Shown in pieces: positions 44,695-54,155 of a stretch of 64,000 bases of DNA. How positions within the stretch are numbered: position 1 is the first letter of the stretch; each line of letters opens with the position of its first letter. The stretch is taken from the NCBI RefSeq assembly GCF_023913515.1, contig NZ_CP099391.1:1674001-1738000 (forward strand), in the 5' to 3' direction. This DNA comes from Natronococcus sp. CG52 (lineage in GTDB: Archaea; Halobacteriota; Halobacteria; Halobacteriales; Natrialbaceae). The position numbers and the translations under genes are program-made. The notes under the pieces are model-generated. The model did no database searches. It was not told the DNA's origin and saw only the letters and a list, made by a program, of their open reading frames with translations.

Positions 44695-44840
44695 ACGGTG
44701 CCTCGTCCCTTGAGGATTTCGAGGCCCTCGAATCACACCCACTCACTTTCAGAGTCGAGGCTTCCCCGTCACAGCACGTTTGACGCGACGAGGCGCTTGT
44801 AACGAAGCAGGATTTTAACAACGATCGGCCGCTCCCGTAG
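44695..44840 (-). mobile_element. Possible remnant of an IS200/IS605-type right end
   Basis: Two hairpins stand side by side: CCTCG (44701-44705) with CGAGG (44720-44724), and CCTCGA (44726-44731) with TCGAGG (44755-44760), the latter with an inner ACTC/GAGT stem. On the minus strand they follow GTGACGGGGAAGCCTCGA, a word I associate with the 3' ends of haloarchaeal tnpB genes where the guide-RNA scaffold lies. No transposase frame remains. The whole gap 44570-45108 is otherwise A+T rich with promoter-like words. Confidence 0.35.
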
Positions 44841-45108
44841 AAATCCTTTCGAGTCGTGTTCGCCGTGTGAGGTACAATTCTACTGGAACGTATACTAAAA
44901 CTGGAGATACGTATATGAATTAGGCGTATTATTAGTAGCATAGATGTCATTTGGCTCCTATCCTTTTATGGATGGTCGAAGTATTGGCCAAAGGTAGTCC
45001 CTTATACCCTCTCGAAATTTCTCACACCCTCAGAGAATCTGACGAACGGAAAACACCGGATAGCATCCTGAAAATTAGAACGCATTCACGCGAGTAAAGA
45101 GACCGAAA

Positions 45109-46527
45109 ATGGATATTGTCAAGTCCAGCTTCAAGGTGTTAATGGCAAAGACTGCGGGAGCGTTACTCACGTTCGTCGGAACTGTGATCTTTGCCAGGGA
45201 GCTGGGCGCTACCGCACTCGGAATTTTCTTCTTATTTCAAGCCGCTCTCGGCGTATTGGCCGTGCCCGCGGATTTCGGCTTACGGACTGCGGTAGAAAAA
45301 CGTCTCAGTGAGGGACAAACCGGCGATCAGATCTTCACCGCCGGAATCATTCTCAAAACGGTCCCGCTGGGCGCGGTCTCTGTCGGGATTATCGCATTTC
45401 AAGGGACAATAAATGCCTACCTCGGAGCTCCACTGGCGATGTATCTCGTATTAACTCTTATTTTACAGGAATTGGCAGACTTTTCGCTCCGTCTCTTGCG
45501 CGGTGAATTACGCGTCGGCGAGACGTGGTTTCTTCAATTTATCAGGGATGCTGGTTGGGTCGTCGTCGGCATCCCGTTACTGGTTCTCGGCTTCGACGTC
45601 TACGCACTAGTGTACGGATTGTTAGTCGGGTTTACGGTTACGTTCGTTTGGGGGATGCACAAAACGTCGCTCGCGTTTCAGCAGCCCGCCAAACTACACG
45701 TCGACTCGCTCGTTTCGTACGCTAAGTTCGACGTGTTTTCTGGAGTCGGAAAGCAGTTTTATAGCCGAATGGATTTACTGGTGATCGCGATATTTCTTCC
45801 CAAGGCGGCCGTAAGTAGTTACGAGATCGCGTGGCTCATCACGATGGTGGTGATCCTCACCGGAGAGTCGGTCGCCGTAACGATTTTTCCGCAAGTCAGC
45901 GAATGGAGCGCCCAGAAAGCGACCGACAGAATCGAAGCGATCGTTCCCGCCGCGCTCGTCCCCGGCTTGTTGATTTCTATTCCCGCCTTCTTCGGAACGC
46001 TGGTGTTTTCCAGCGAAATACTCGGACTCGTATTCGGGGACGCGTACACGATCGCGTCGGTTGCCCTGATAATACTGATGGGGGAGAAAATACTCCAGTC
46101 GTTCTACGTCGTGTTCGGTCGTTCACTCCGAGCGATAAACAGAGAGGACTTGTCAGCCAAATCGACGATAGTGTCGATCGTAGCTAACCTGATCCTCACG
46201 TTCGTTTTAGTCCCGCTATTCGGTTTGTCCGGTGCGGCGATCGCGACGGCGGTCTCGTTCGGTCTGAACACTATCTTACACGCCGTCTATCTATCCGAAT
46301 TCATATCGATCAGATTTCCTATCGTGGAGGTGGGATGGGCGTTAGTCGCCGCGATCACGATGACGATCTCGTTACTCGCTCTGCGTCACGTCCTCCCGAT
46401 TCAAACGCTCGTAGAGCTACTGCTAGTCATTTCTCTGGGGGCTCTCACGTACACTGTCGTGTTACTGTTGTTCCCTCCGCTGAGAAAAAACGTAATCGTG
46501 CAGGCGAAGCACATACTGGATATTTAA
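45109..46527 (+). CDS. Wzx-like oligosaccharide flippase
   Basis: The 472-residue protein has about 12-14 membrane helices and the MOP/polysaccharide-transport pattern: SSFKVLMAKTAGALLTFVGT at the start, FARELGATALGIFFLFQAAL, PADFGLRTAVEKRLSEG, and in the second half GAAIATAVSFGLNTILHAVY. It should flip lipid-linked glycans from the cytoplasmic to the outer face, as AglR does in haloarchaeal N-glycosylation. It is A+T richer than the core, in line with the neighbouring Wzy-like gene. Confidence 0.85.
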   Translation: MDIVKSSFKVLMAKTAGALLTFVGTVIFARELGATALGIFFLFQAALGVLAVPADFGLRTAVEKRLSEGQTGDQIFTAGIILKTVPLGAVSVGIIAFQGTINAYLGAPLAMYLVLTLILQELADFSLRLLRGELRVGETWFLQFIRDAGWVVVGIPLLVLGFDVYALVYGLLVGFTVTFVWGMHKTSLAFQQPAKLHVDSLVSYAKFDVFSGVGKQFYSRMDLLVIAIFLPKAAVSSYEIAWLITMVVILTGESVAVTIFPQVSEWSAQKATDRIEAIVPAALVPGLLISIPAFFGTLVFSSEILGLVFGDAYTIASVALIILMGEKILQSFYVVFGRSLRAINREDLSAKSTIVSIVANLILTFVLVPLFGLSGAAIATAVSFGLNTILHAVYLSEFISIRFPIVEVGWALVAAITMTISLLALRHVLPIQTLVELLLVISLGALTYTVVLLLFPPLRKNVIVQAKHILDI

Positions 46528-46650
46528 CCGAACGGCGATCGGCGGTACGAGTCGAGCCGATACGCCCAGTGAGACCGCCCGAACTCTCCGCCTATCCGTA
46601 CTCCGTAACTCGCTACCGACCGTTGCCGTCGCCTCGATTCCGGATCGCGG

Positions 46651-48453
46651 TCAATAGGCGGCTTCCCACGACCATTCGAGGTTCTCCGCTCCAGCAGGCG
46701 GTGGTGAGACGTAGTGCACCGTGAGGGTCGACTCGTCCGCCGTCACGTGACTGACGGATCCCGCGTCCTCGGACTGTGGCGTTACGTGGCGAAACCGCGG
46801 GGTACCGACTAACTCGTGGTCGATCGGAAACTCCGACGTACTGCCGTCGCCGCTTCGAACGTCCGTTCCCCGGTTTAGGGTGGTATCCGTGTTTCCACCG
46901 TTGAACGTGACGTCGAAGTAATCACCGTTTCGGGGATCGGCTCCCGCGGGATCCCAGCCGACGTCGCCGTCTCGCATCCACGAGCGGACGAAGATGTGAT
47001 TTCGTTCACCCCCCTGATACGAGACGGCCGCTTCGCCGTTCCCGTGAAGGCTATTGGCGACGATGTAGGAGTCTTTCAGTCCGCTCTCTGCCCCCAGCAG
47101 AATGCCGTGACCGCCGTTAGATTCGGAGCGGAGGTAGCCGACGTGGAGTTCCTGACCGTCCGCCTTCAGGCCGTGGCTATCCCAGTCGGTGACGAGCGCC
47201 TGACCGATCGATACCGGACCGCCGTCGATCTCGACTCCGATATTGCCCGTTCCGGAGTTCGACCCGTTGCCGCGGGCGATCAGTCGGCCGATTCGAGTCG
47301 CTTCCCCGATCTCGAGGCCGCCGCCGCTTCCGCCAGCCTGGAGTTTGACCTGCCGACAGCTGAACTCGTCGTCGACGATCCCGTCCTCGTTATCGACGTA
47401 GACGTAGGTTGCTTCGCCGTGATTGGCGTGCAGCTGAGGGGCGTGATTACTGTAACTGTGGAGGTAGAGGTCGTCGTAATAGCCGTCCCACGAATCGTCG
47501 GTATCGGTATCGTGCAACCAGCCCCGGCCGGCGTGTTCGGCCGGAACGGCCCAGATCGTCGAGTCGTGTGGCCCGCGCCAGACGATGCCGTGGCCGTCTC
47601 CGTTCCAGGCTCGGAGTCTGATCGCGGCTTCCGGTTTTTCCTTTCCGGTCCAGTTCGCGGTCTCTTGCCAGCCGCATTCGCTGTAGAAAGACGTACCCGC
47701 GCAGTTCTCGATAAAGGCCGGGGTGTTCCCGTAGCCGCCTAGGCGATAGTTCTTTCCGTAGAAGGCGACGCCGCCGATCTCGATACCGTCGACCGACGTC
47801 GTCGAACTGCCGCCGTTGTTCTCGCGATTGCCGTAGATGAAGCCGTGGAAACCGAAGTTGTAGGGAACCTCGGTCGGTTCCGTCCCGGAGCGCCAGGTGT
47901 TACTACCGGTGAGCGGATCGAAATCACGTGATTTCACCGCACAGATATTCGCGTCGTCCGCGATCTCGAGGTTCGCGACGAGCGTCACGTTCGATTTGAG
48001 CACGACCGGTGACGAGATCGTGACGAACTCTGACGGCCCGACGACGTAGCTCTGGCCCATCACCGGCGTTGCAGAATGGGCAGCGTCGATCAGCTCGTTG
48101 ACGTCGGCGGCGGTCGATCCGGCGTCGAAAGTCCGCGTATTGTGCGGGCCAACCGCACCGCCGATCGGTTTCGTGTGCGTCGTTCCGCCGGGATCGGTAA
48201 ACGAATCGGTGACGGTAAACGCCCCGACTTTGCGCGTAGCGAGGTTCCACTCCGTTCCGTCACCGTCGTACACGGCTCCCGTGTCGGTGGCGATGAACGT
48301 CGCTCCGACGTGAGGCGTGTATTTCGAGCGAGCGGCTTCTTCATCACGGACGAGGAGTCGCTCCTCGATCGTTTCCATATCGGACGTTCGTCCCCCCTCG
48401 GCGTCGTCCGACTCGTACAAGTTCAGCCGGTGGTTCGGCGTTTTCTCTTCCAT
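46651..48453 (-). CDS. Parallel beta-helix protein resembling a viral tail spike
   Basis: The 600-residue protein has no signal peptide. Residues 1-75 hold a head module (RLLVRDEEAARSKYTPHVGA, TFIATDTGAVYDGDGTEWNL) like those that attach phage-type tail proteins. Residues 140-520 show short strand-turn repeats typical of a right-handed beta-helix (VEIDGGPVSIGQALVTDWDS, LHVGYLRSESNGGHGILLGA). The C-terminal 80 residues (PIDHELVGTPRFRHVTPQS, VHYVSPPPAGAENLEWSW) resemble a trimerisation or capping module of phage tail proteins. It may bind or cut glycans. In a glycan island it could be an orphan glycan lyase or a viral relic. Confidence 0.65.
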   Translation of the reverse strand: MEEKTPNHRLNLYESDDAEGGRTSDMETIEERLLVRDEEAARSKYTPHVGATFIATDTGAVYDGDGTEWNLATRKVGAFTVTDSFTDPGGTTHTKPIGGAVGPHNTRTFDAGSTAADVNELIDAAHSATPVMGQSYVVGPSEFVTISSPVVLKSNVTLVANLEIADDANICAVKSRDFDPLTGSNTWRSGTEPTEVPYNFGFHGFIYGNRENNGGSSTTSVDGIEIGGVAFYGKNYRLGGYGNTPAFIENCAGTSFYSECGWQETANWTGKEKPEAAIRLRAWNGDGHGIVWRGPHDSTIWAVPAEHAGRGWLHDTDTDDSWDGYYDDLYLHSYSNHAPQLHANHGEATYVYVDNEDGIVDDEFSCRQVKLQAGGSGGGLEIGEATRIGRLIARGNGSNSGTGNIGVEIDGGPVSIGQALVTDWDSHGLKADGQELHVGYLRSESNGGHGILLGAESGLKDSYIVANSLHGNGEAAVSYQGGERNHIFVRSWMRDGDVGWDPAGADPRNGDYFDVTFNGGNTDTTLNRGTDVRSGDGSTSEFPIDHELVGTPRFRHVTPQSEDAGSVSHVTADESTLTVHYVSPPPAGAENLEWSWEAAY

Positions 48454-48625
48454 TCCTAATCTACTACAAAAAACGGCGGCGGGCGAGCCAATAGGTATAC
48501 GTCATCGTTATGAGAACCCAATACGATATTAAAGATCCCCGGATTCGGGACTACTATCGTACGTGCACGCCAATTTCGTCGTGTAGCGGCCGGAGGAGCG
48601 TCGATGATCGAAACGGGGTGACTCG

Positions 48626-49645
48626 TCACCTTTTATGCAGTAGTTGGTGAAGATTATCAGATACGTCCGATCTCTCTCGGTTCTCTCGATACCAGTCGAC
48701 GGTGCGTTCGATTCCGTCACTGAGATCGTACTCCGGTTCCCAGTCGAGTAATTCGTTCGCGCGCGTACTGTCTGCGGCTCGATGACGAACTCCGACCGGT
48801 TTCTCCGTCCGGTAATCGATTTCCTCGGGACGCCAGTCGAGCGAGTCGAAGATAGCCTCCACTACGTTATTGACGGAGATGTAGTCTGGAACACCGGCGT
48901 TGACGGGCGTACCGTCGGTGACGTTTTCGGCAGCCAGGCGAAGAGCGCTCGTGATATCCTTCACGTACGTGAAATTCCGCGTTTGCTCTCCGTCTCCCCA
49001 GATTTGGAACGGGTCCTGCTCGGCGTACGCCTTCGCGATTAGCGCGACTATCGCGTGCGTTTCGTTCTCTCGAGGGCCGTAGGCCGTGAAAATACGAACG
49101 ATGCTGGCGTCGATGTCGTACTGCTCTTGGTGAGCCTGGAGCGATCGTTCGCCCATGAGTTTAGCCCATCCGTACATCTCGTCGGCGAACGCGCCACCTC
49201 GCTCTTCGAAACTCACCATCTCTTCGCGCAGCGGTCGTTTTTCCTGTTGGATATCGGTCGGATAGACGCACGCACTCGAGGCGAACGTGATACGATCGAC
49301 GTCGTTCTTCGCCGCCGTCTCGAAGACGATATTATCGAGCGCCATGTTCGTCGCGCAGTTCGCGGGATGGTTCGAAATGTACCCCCGTCCCCCGTGGTCG
49401 GCGGCGAGGTGAAACACCGTGTCCACGTCCGAAGTCGCTTCCGAAGCGAAGTCCCAATTTTTGAGATCGCCTTCGATGATGGAAATTCGGTCTTCGACGG
49501 CCGAGAGGTGGTCGCGTTCCCCGCTCGAGAAATCGTCGGCGACGACGACGTCCGCACCTTCCGCTACTAGGTCTTCGACGAGATACGAACCGATGAAAGA
49601 GGCGCCTCCCGTTACCAGAACCCGTTCTTCTGTCCAATCGATCAT
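48626..49645 (-). CDS. SDR sugar epimerase/dehydratase, GDP-mannose 3,5-epimerase-like
   Basis: The 339-residue extended SDR has VLVTGGASFIGSYLVEDLVA as the NAD loop, AADHGGRGYISNHPANCATN in the position where GDP-mannose 3,5-epimerase has AADMGGMGF, SSACVYPTD, and YGWAKLMGER with the catalytic Tyr and Lys. Its C-terminal part holds VRHRAADSTRANELLDWEP. It modifies a nucleotide sugar for the island glycan; the exact reaction is inferred from the motif only. It reads on the minus strand with the next epimerase upstream, 360 bases apart. Confidence 0.82.
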   Translation of the reverse strand: MIDWTEERVLVTGGASFIGSYLVEDLVAEGADVVVADDFSSGERDHLSAVEDRISIIEGDLKNWDFASEATSDVDTVFHLAADHGGRGYISNHPANCATNMALDNIVFETAAKNDVDRITFASSACVYPTDIQQEKRPLREEMVSFEERGGAFADEMYGWAKLMGERSLQAHQEQYDIDASIVRIFTAYGPRENETHAIVALIAKAYAEQDPFQIWGDGEQTRNFTYVKDITSALRLAAENVTDGTPVNAGVPDYISVNNVVEAIFDSLDWRPEEIDYRTEKPVGVRHRAADSTRANELLDWEPEYDLSDGIERTVDWYRENRERSDVSDNLHQLLHKR

Positions 49646-50005
49646 TCGTCCTCACCTCGACCCGGGCGTGTAGCACGGTTGAGAGAGGGAAGTTCTACCA
49701 CTGGCGAGGTGATTTTCGTCGCCACGCTCGTGCCGGTATCTACTGGACGTTCCATCACAGGCCCCTACTCGGATCATTCACTGTTTTATTATGTGCGTAC
49801 TACAAGACCGCGGGAAAATTCCGCGCGTGTATGTGGGATCTAAATCCGGTATTGTCCCGTAAGAAACCGTAATCCGTCACGGAAACGTAAAGTTGCGTCA
49901 AGAGAGCGGAAACGCAACCCGTTCCACCGCGGTTAATAACTGGTAGAACAGGCAAAACACGGAAGATTTCGTACACGTATGCGACTGCGGGTCTATAGTT
50001 CGTAG
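49646..50005. other. Gap between two epimerase genes
   Basis: No gene is supported. CGCGG, GAAAATT, CCGCG near 49812-49828 forms a small hairpin that may terminate the upstream epimerase transcript. A+T-rich words near 49780 (TTTTATTAT) could be the promoter of the downstream epimerase on the minus strand. Confidence 0.35.
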
Positions 50006-50929
50006 TCATATTTCGCCTACGAGTCTGCGAGCGGCCCGTTCGACGGCCTCGTCGCTCGACTGATCCGGTTCCCATCCCGTCGCGAGGAGTTTTTCGGTAG
50101 AGAGACGCATCCGCCTTACATCCCCGGGCCATCCTCGTTCGGTACCGGTGTACTCGTATCGAGGGTCCAAGCCCATTACGTCGGAGACGATATCCGCGAT
50201 CTGGTTGACCGACGTGGTCGTCCCCGTACCGAGATTGAACGTGTTTACGGGATCGCCTGTCCGGTCGATGACGTGTAGCATCGCATTGATACAATCGCTA
50301 ACGTACATGTACGACTTCTCCTGGCGACCGTCACCGAGAATCTGCAACCGATCGGGGTTCGTAGAGAGTTTCTCGATAAAATCGGGAATGACCGCGCCGC
50401 GAAGGCGCGGCCCGATTATATTCGCGAACCTGAAATTCCAAACGGTGAGGTCGTTCGAGTGGGCGGTAGCCGATAGTAGCCCCTCGTCCGCGAGTTTGGA
50501 CGCTCCGTAGACGCTAATCGGTTCCAGCGGCCCGAAGTCTTCCGGCGTCGGGTTCGGCGCTTCGCCGTACACCGTCGACGAGGAGGTGAATACGATCTTC
50601 GAAACGCCGACGTCCGCCATCCGCTCGAGTAGGTTGTACGTCATCCGGCTGTTCTCCTCGAACTGTCTTCGCGGGTTCGGCGAGTTGACGACCTTCGACG
50701 CCGCTAAGTGGTATACGATATCGATAGTGTCGGTGAGCGCCGACTCCGCCGTCTCTCGCTCGGTAAGATCACCGTTTACGAACGTCGTCTCTTCTGGCAT
50801 CCACGTCCTCTCTCCGTGGGACAAGTCATCGACGACGGTCACAGAATCTCCTCCTCTGACGAGTCGTTCGGCGAGATGAGAACCGATGAACCCCGCTCCT
50901 CCGGTAATCAACGCGTGGTCGTTACTCAT
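50006..50929 (-). CDS. SDR NAD-dependent sugar epimerase (UDP-glucose 4-epimerase type)
   Basis: The 307-residue protein has ALITGGAGFIGSHLAERLVR, the acidic VVDDLSHGERT, HLAASKVVNSPNPRRQFEEN, TSSSTVYGEAP and YGASKLADEGLL with catalytic Tyr and Lys. It ends with the substrate-binding block RMRLSTEKLLATGWEP. This is the extended SDR form used for UDP-glucose/galactose 4-epimerases and uronate epimerases. Start ATG 50929 (MSNDHALITGG) gives the family N-terminus. It is one of three distinct SDRs in the island. Confidence 0.85.
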   Translation of the reverse strand: MSNDHALITGGAGFIGSHLAERLVRGGDSVTVVDDLSHGERTWMPEETTFVNGDLTERETAESALTDTIDIVYHLAASKVVNSPNPRRQFEENSRMTYNLLERMADVGVSKIVFTSSSTVYGEAPNPTPEDFGPLEPISVYGASKLADEGLLSATAHSNDLTVWNFRFANIIGPRLRGAVIPDFIEKLSTNPDRLQILGDGRQEKSYMYVSDCINAMLHVIDRTGDPVNTFNLGTGTTTSVNQIADIVSDVMGLDPRYEYTGTERGWPGDVRRMRLSTEKLLATGWEPDQSSDEAVERAARRLVGEI

Positions 50930-51346
50930 AACTATAGATTCATCAGGTGAGAAGTAATGTATTATTCTTCGATACCTGGGATATTTAGCCGACAATAATG
51001 ACTTTGAATATCACGTACGTAATTGTCACTTCTCCGCCGTCACTCTCCTTACCGTGTGCCCGTCGATGCGCGACGCGGAGAATCACGGTAACCACGGGGA
51101 CGGCGACGACGGTAGACCGTCAGCGAAAGAAGAGCTACGAGAAACTGGCTATCGGCGTTCATCTTCTCTCACGACGATGTCGAGGGCTGTCCCCCCAGTT
51201 GGGCCCGCGAGCGGCTTACCCGTCTCTGATCGGGCACCGTGTAGAACTGTGCTAAACTATGCCAATACGTGATTTCTCGAGAACAAGACCGATATATTCG
51301 TTTAACGGTACCGACAAGCTATTTTGCGTCGTACTGAGGGTCCGGC
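50930..51346. other. Gap between divergent epimerase genes
   Basis: The middle is GC rich without a supported gene. Near the right end GATATATT (about 51291) and TTTAACGG are TATA-like, and would start a transcript about 30 bases before the next ATG. Left-side A+T-rich words near 50960-50985 may serve the minus-strand epimerase. Confidence 0.35.
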
Positions 51347-52270
51347 ATGCGAAACAAGCGACTCCTCGTAACCGGCGGGGCGGGATTCATCGGGTCGAAT
51401 CTCGCGAATCGGCTAGCCGGCCGAAACGACGTGATCGCGGTCGACAGCGGGTACCTCGGAACGCCCGAGAACCTCAACGATCGAGTAGTCTTCGAGGATC
51501 GGAGCGTTCTCGCCGAGGATCTGCCGACCGACGTGGACGTCGTCTTTCACCTCGCGGCGCTCTCGTCGTACGGGATGCACGAGCGGGATCCGACGACGGG
51601 AGTACGAGTCAACGTCGAGGGGTTCGTTAACACCGTCGAACAGGCCCGGGACGACGGCTGTGATACGGTCGTCTACGCCTCGACGTCGTCGATCTACGGC
51701 AGTCGAACGGAACCTTCGCCGGAGGACACGGAGGTGTCGGTCCACACCGGGTACGAGGCCTCGAAACTCGCTCGAGAGAAGTACGCGGAGTACTTCGCGA
51801 ACCATTACGGGATGCGCCTCGCCGGGCTGCGGTTCTTCTCGGTGTACCAAGGGTATCACGGCGCGGAAGAACACAAGGGCGTGTACGCGAACGTCATCGC
51901 GCAGTTCGCGGACGACATCGCCCACGGCCGGTCGCCGCGGATTTTCGGCGACGGCACCCAGACCCGCGACTTCACGCACGTCGACGATATCGTTCGCGGC
52001 ATCGAACTGGCCGCAGAGCACCGATTGAACGGGGTCTACAACCTCGGAACGGGCGAGGCCCACGAGTTCAACGCCGTCGTCGATCAGCTCGCCGAGGAAC
52101 TCGACGCCGACGTCGAACCGGAATACGTCGAAAACCCGATTCCGGGGCAGGTGTACGTCCGCGATACGTGCGCGGATCCGACGAAGATGATGAACGCTAC
52201 CGGCTGGGAACCGCGGGTGAGCTTCGAAGAGGGAATCCGGCGCGTGTGTGGGCCGTACCGGGACTCGTAA
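51347..52270 (+). CDS. SDR NAD-dependent sugar epimerase
   Basis: The 307-residue protein starts MRNKRLLVTGGAGFIGSNLA, has VIAVDSGYLGTPENL at the acidic turn, HLAALSSYGMHERDP, YASTSSIYGSRTEP and YEASKLAREKYAEYF with catalytic Tyr and Lys, and DPTKMMNATGWEPRVSFEEG near the end. It is a nucleotide-sugar epimerase or dehydratase of the 4-epimerase group. Twelve bases separate it from the Gfo/Idh/MocA gene, so the two form an operon, probably consecutive steps on one sugar. Confidence 0.85.
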   Translation: MRNKRLLVTGGAGFIGSNLANRLAGRNDVIAVDSGYLGTPENLNDRVVFEDRSVLAEDLPTDVDVVFHLAALSSYGMHERDPTTGVRVNVEGFVNTVEQARDDGCDTVVYASTSSIYGSRTEPSPEDTEVSVHTGYEASKLAREKYAEYFANHYGMRLAGLRFFSVYQGYHGAEEHKGVYANVIAQFADDIAHGRSPRIFGDGTQTRDFTHVDDIVRGIELAAEHRLNGVYNLGTGEAHEFNAVVDQLAEELDADVEPEYVENPIPGQVYVRDTCADPTKMMNATGWEPRVSFEEGIRRVCGPYRDS

Positions 52271-52282
52271 CACCTCCCCACG

Positions 52283-53341
52283 ATGAAGGAGCGATACAAC
52301 TTCACGGAACGCGATTGGTACGAACCCGTCGACGGCGGCCCGGTTCGTATAGCCGTCGTCGGCACGGGACGGTTCGCCTGTCGCCGAGCACTTCCCGCGA
52401 TTCGAAAAACGGACCTGTGCGAGGCGACGATCGTGGTCGACCTGTGGTCCGAAAAAGCGCGGGCGGTAGCGGAGGCGTTCGACGTTCCGAACTGGATCAG
52501 CAGTGACGAGTTCAAAGCTGGAGTCGCGGTCGAGACGTACGACGCGGTGTACGTTGCCACGCCGAACGCGTTTCACCTGCCGTACGTGGAGGCTGCGGCT
52601 CGATTCGGCAAATCGGTTCTGTGTGAGAAACCCCTCGACGTGAGCATCGATCGAGCCGAGCGAATGGTTCGGATCTGCGAGAGAGAGGACGTGATGTTGA
52701 TGACGGGATATCGGATGCAGACGGAACCCTTCATCAGACGCATGCGCGAACTCGTCGCGGACGGATTCATCGGCCAGCCGGTTCACCTCACCGGTAAATT
52801 TTCCAATTGTATAGATACCGACGGTGGCACGATACGGTGGCGAAACGATCCGTCCATCGCGGGTGGCGGTGCACTGATGGATCTCGGAATCTACCCGTTG
52901 AACACGATCCGGTTTCTACTGGGACGCGATCCCGTCCGGGTGTACGGGTCCACGGCGTCGAACCACCTGGCGTTCGAAGAGGTCGACGAGCACGTGGCGT
53001 TTCAGTTGCTGTTCCCCGATAGCGTGGTCGCGTCCTGTACCGCCAGTCTCAACGCGTATCCGTCGAGCCGACTCGAGATATACGGTACCGAAGGAGAGAT
53101 CCAGATAACGTCGGCGTTCGGCGGCATCGCTTCGGAAGAGATCGTCGCGGAGCGCGACGGCACTCGAATCGAGTACGCGGGTCCGCCGGTCGACGAAGTG
53201 AGAGAAGAGTTCGACTACTTCGCGTACTGTCTCCTGGCGGATCAGAAACCGGAACCCAGTGGAAAAGACGGCGTCGCCGATCTGGTGATCATCGAGGCGA
53301 TATACGAATCCGACGAGAGGGGGAGACCGATTTCGCTGTAG
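52283..53341 (+). CDS. Gfo/Idh/MocA dehydrogenase (Gfo6-like)
   Basis: The 352-residue enzyme opens YNFTERDWYEPVDGGPVRIA, close to haloarchaeal glucose-fructose oxidoreductase 6 (D-xylose dehydrogenase type). It has VVGTGRFACRRALPAIRK as the NAD(P) fold, YVATPNAFHLPYVEAAARFG, SVLCEKPLDVSIDRAERM with the catalytic EKP, and GGGALMDLGIYPLNTIRFLL. Within the island it could instead oxidise a nucleotide sugar at C3 or C4. It is the second gene of a two-gene unit with the SDR upstream. Confidence 0.85.
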   Translation: MKERYNFTERDWYEPVDGGPVRIAVVGTGRFACRRALPAIRKTDLCEATIVVDLWSEKARAVAEAFDVPNWISSDEFKAGVAVETYDAVYVATPNAFHLPYVEAAARFGKSVLCEKPLDVSIDRAERMVRICEREDVMLMTGYRMQTEPFIRRMRELVADGFIGQPVHLTGKFSNCIDTDGGTIRWRNDPSIAGGGALMDLGIYPLNTIRFLLGRDPVRVYGSTASNHLAFEEVDEHVAFQLLFPDSVVASCTASLNAYPSSRLEIYGTEGEIQITSAFGGIASEEIVAERDGTRIEYAGPPVDEVREEFDYFAYCLLADQKPEPSGKDGVADLVIIEAIYESDERGRPISL

Positions 53342-53522
53342 GTGCGACGGAGAGAACCGATCTCCCGGTCGCGGGACCATCTGGGACTCTCGAGCCGTTC
53401 CAAATCGCGGCGACCGCGTCCCGAGGTTCCTGACTCTCATCAAAATATGGAGTTAACGCGGCGGGACGCTCAAAACGCCTAATTGGGCGACGGGAAAACC
53501 GGGACACTCCGGGGTCGAAATC

Positions 53523-53867
53523 ATGTCACGGGGAATAACACACTTCGCTTTCGGCAGCACCGTCACCGCGATCATCGTCGCTCTCGTTCCCGACGTTCCG
53601 TATCCGCGGACGCTCGTCCTCGTGGGCGGCGCGTGGGGACTCGTTCCCGACGCGGTGAAACTCGTTCGCCACCCGATTCTGTCGACACTCCACGAGGGTC
53701 CGATAGCCGACATGTTCTGGTTCCACCGTACGTTCGATCGGTTCGACGTCGCCGACTCCGTCGGGCTCGCGAGCGTATCGCTGGCGATCTTTATCGGCGT
53801 CACGTCGATCCTCGAGCGGCGGTCCTATCGGGCACCCGAGACGGTTCGCGACCGGGTACCCGACTGA
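53523..53867 (+). CDS. Small membrane protein of the YdjM/DUF457 type
   Basis: A 114-residue protein with the N-terminal pattern GITHFAFGSTVTAIIVALVP, where the His after the first turn and the later Asp in GLVPDAVKLVRHP recall the metal-dependent hydrolase fold of the YdjM family. Two or three membrane helices are visible. The size is shorter than full YdjM, and only part of the metal site is evident. The function is unknown. It is preceded by a GTCACGGGG-rich gap without clear promoter. Confidence 0.6.
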   Translation: MSRGITHFAFGSTVTAIIVALVPDVPYPRTLVLVGGAWGLVPDAVKLVRHPILSTLHEGPIADMFWFHRTFDRFDVADSVGLASVSLAIFIGVTSILERRSYRAPETVRDRVPD

Positions 53868-54155
53868 CCGACAGCGAAGCGCGGTCGCCTCCGGAGAACA
53901 GCGACGGATCGGATTCCGGCGATTCGTGTCTCTGGCCGTAAGACAGAGTCACGAGTACTGATTGGGTAGTAGCTGGAACCCCGAGACTCTCCCTCGTCCG
54001 ACCGATCACGCCCCGCCAAACCGTCTGAACCCCCCGCCGGCGACCAGTTCCCGACCGTCTCGACGTCCGGTACCGACGGAACGGTGCGAAAACGGTCAGG
54101 AATTACTGATAATTCGGAGAACGTTTTACGTGTGTTCGTGGAATGCGGGGGTACT

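Noticed and set aside
46651-48453. A prophage around the tail-spike-like gene
   Set aside because: No integrase, terminase, portal, capsid or attachment-site duplication is visible. All neighbours are glycan genes.
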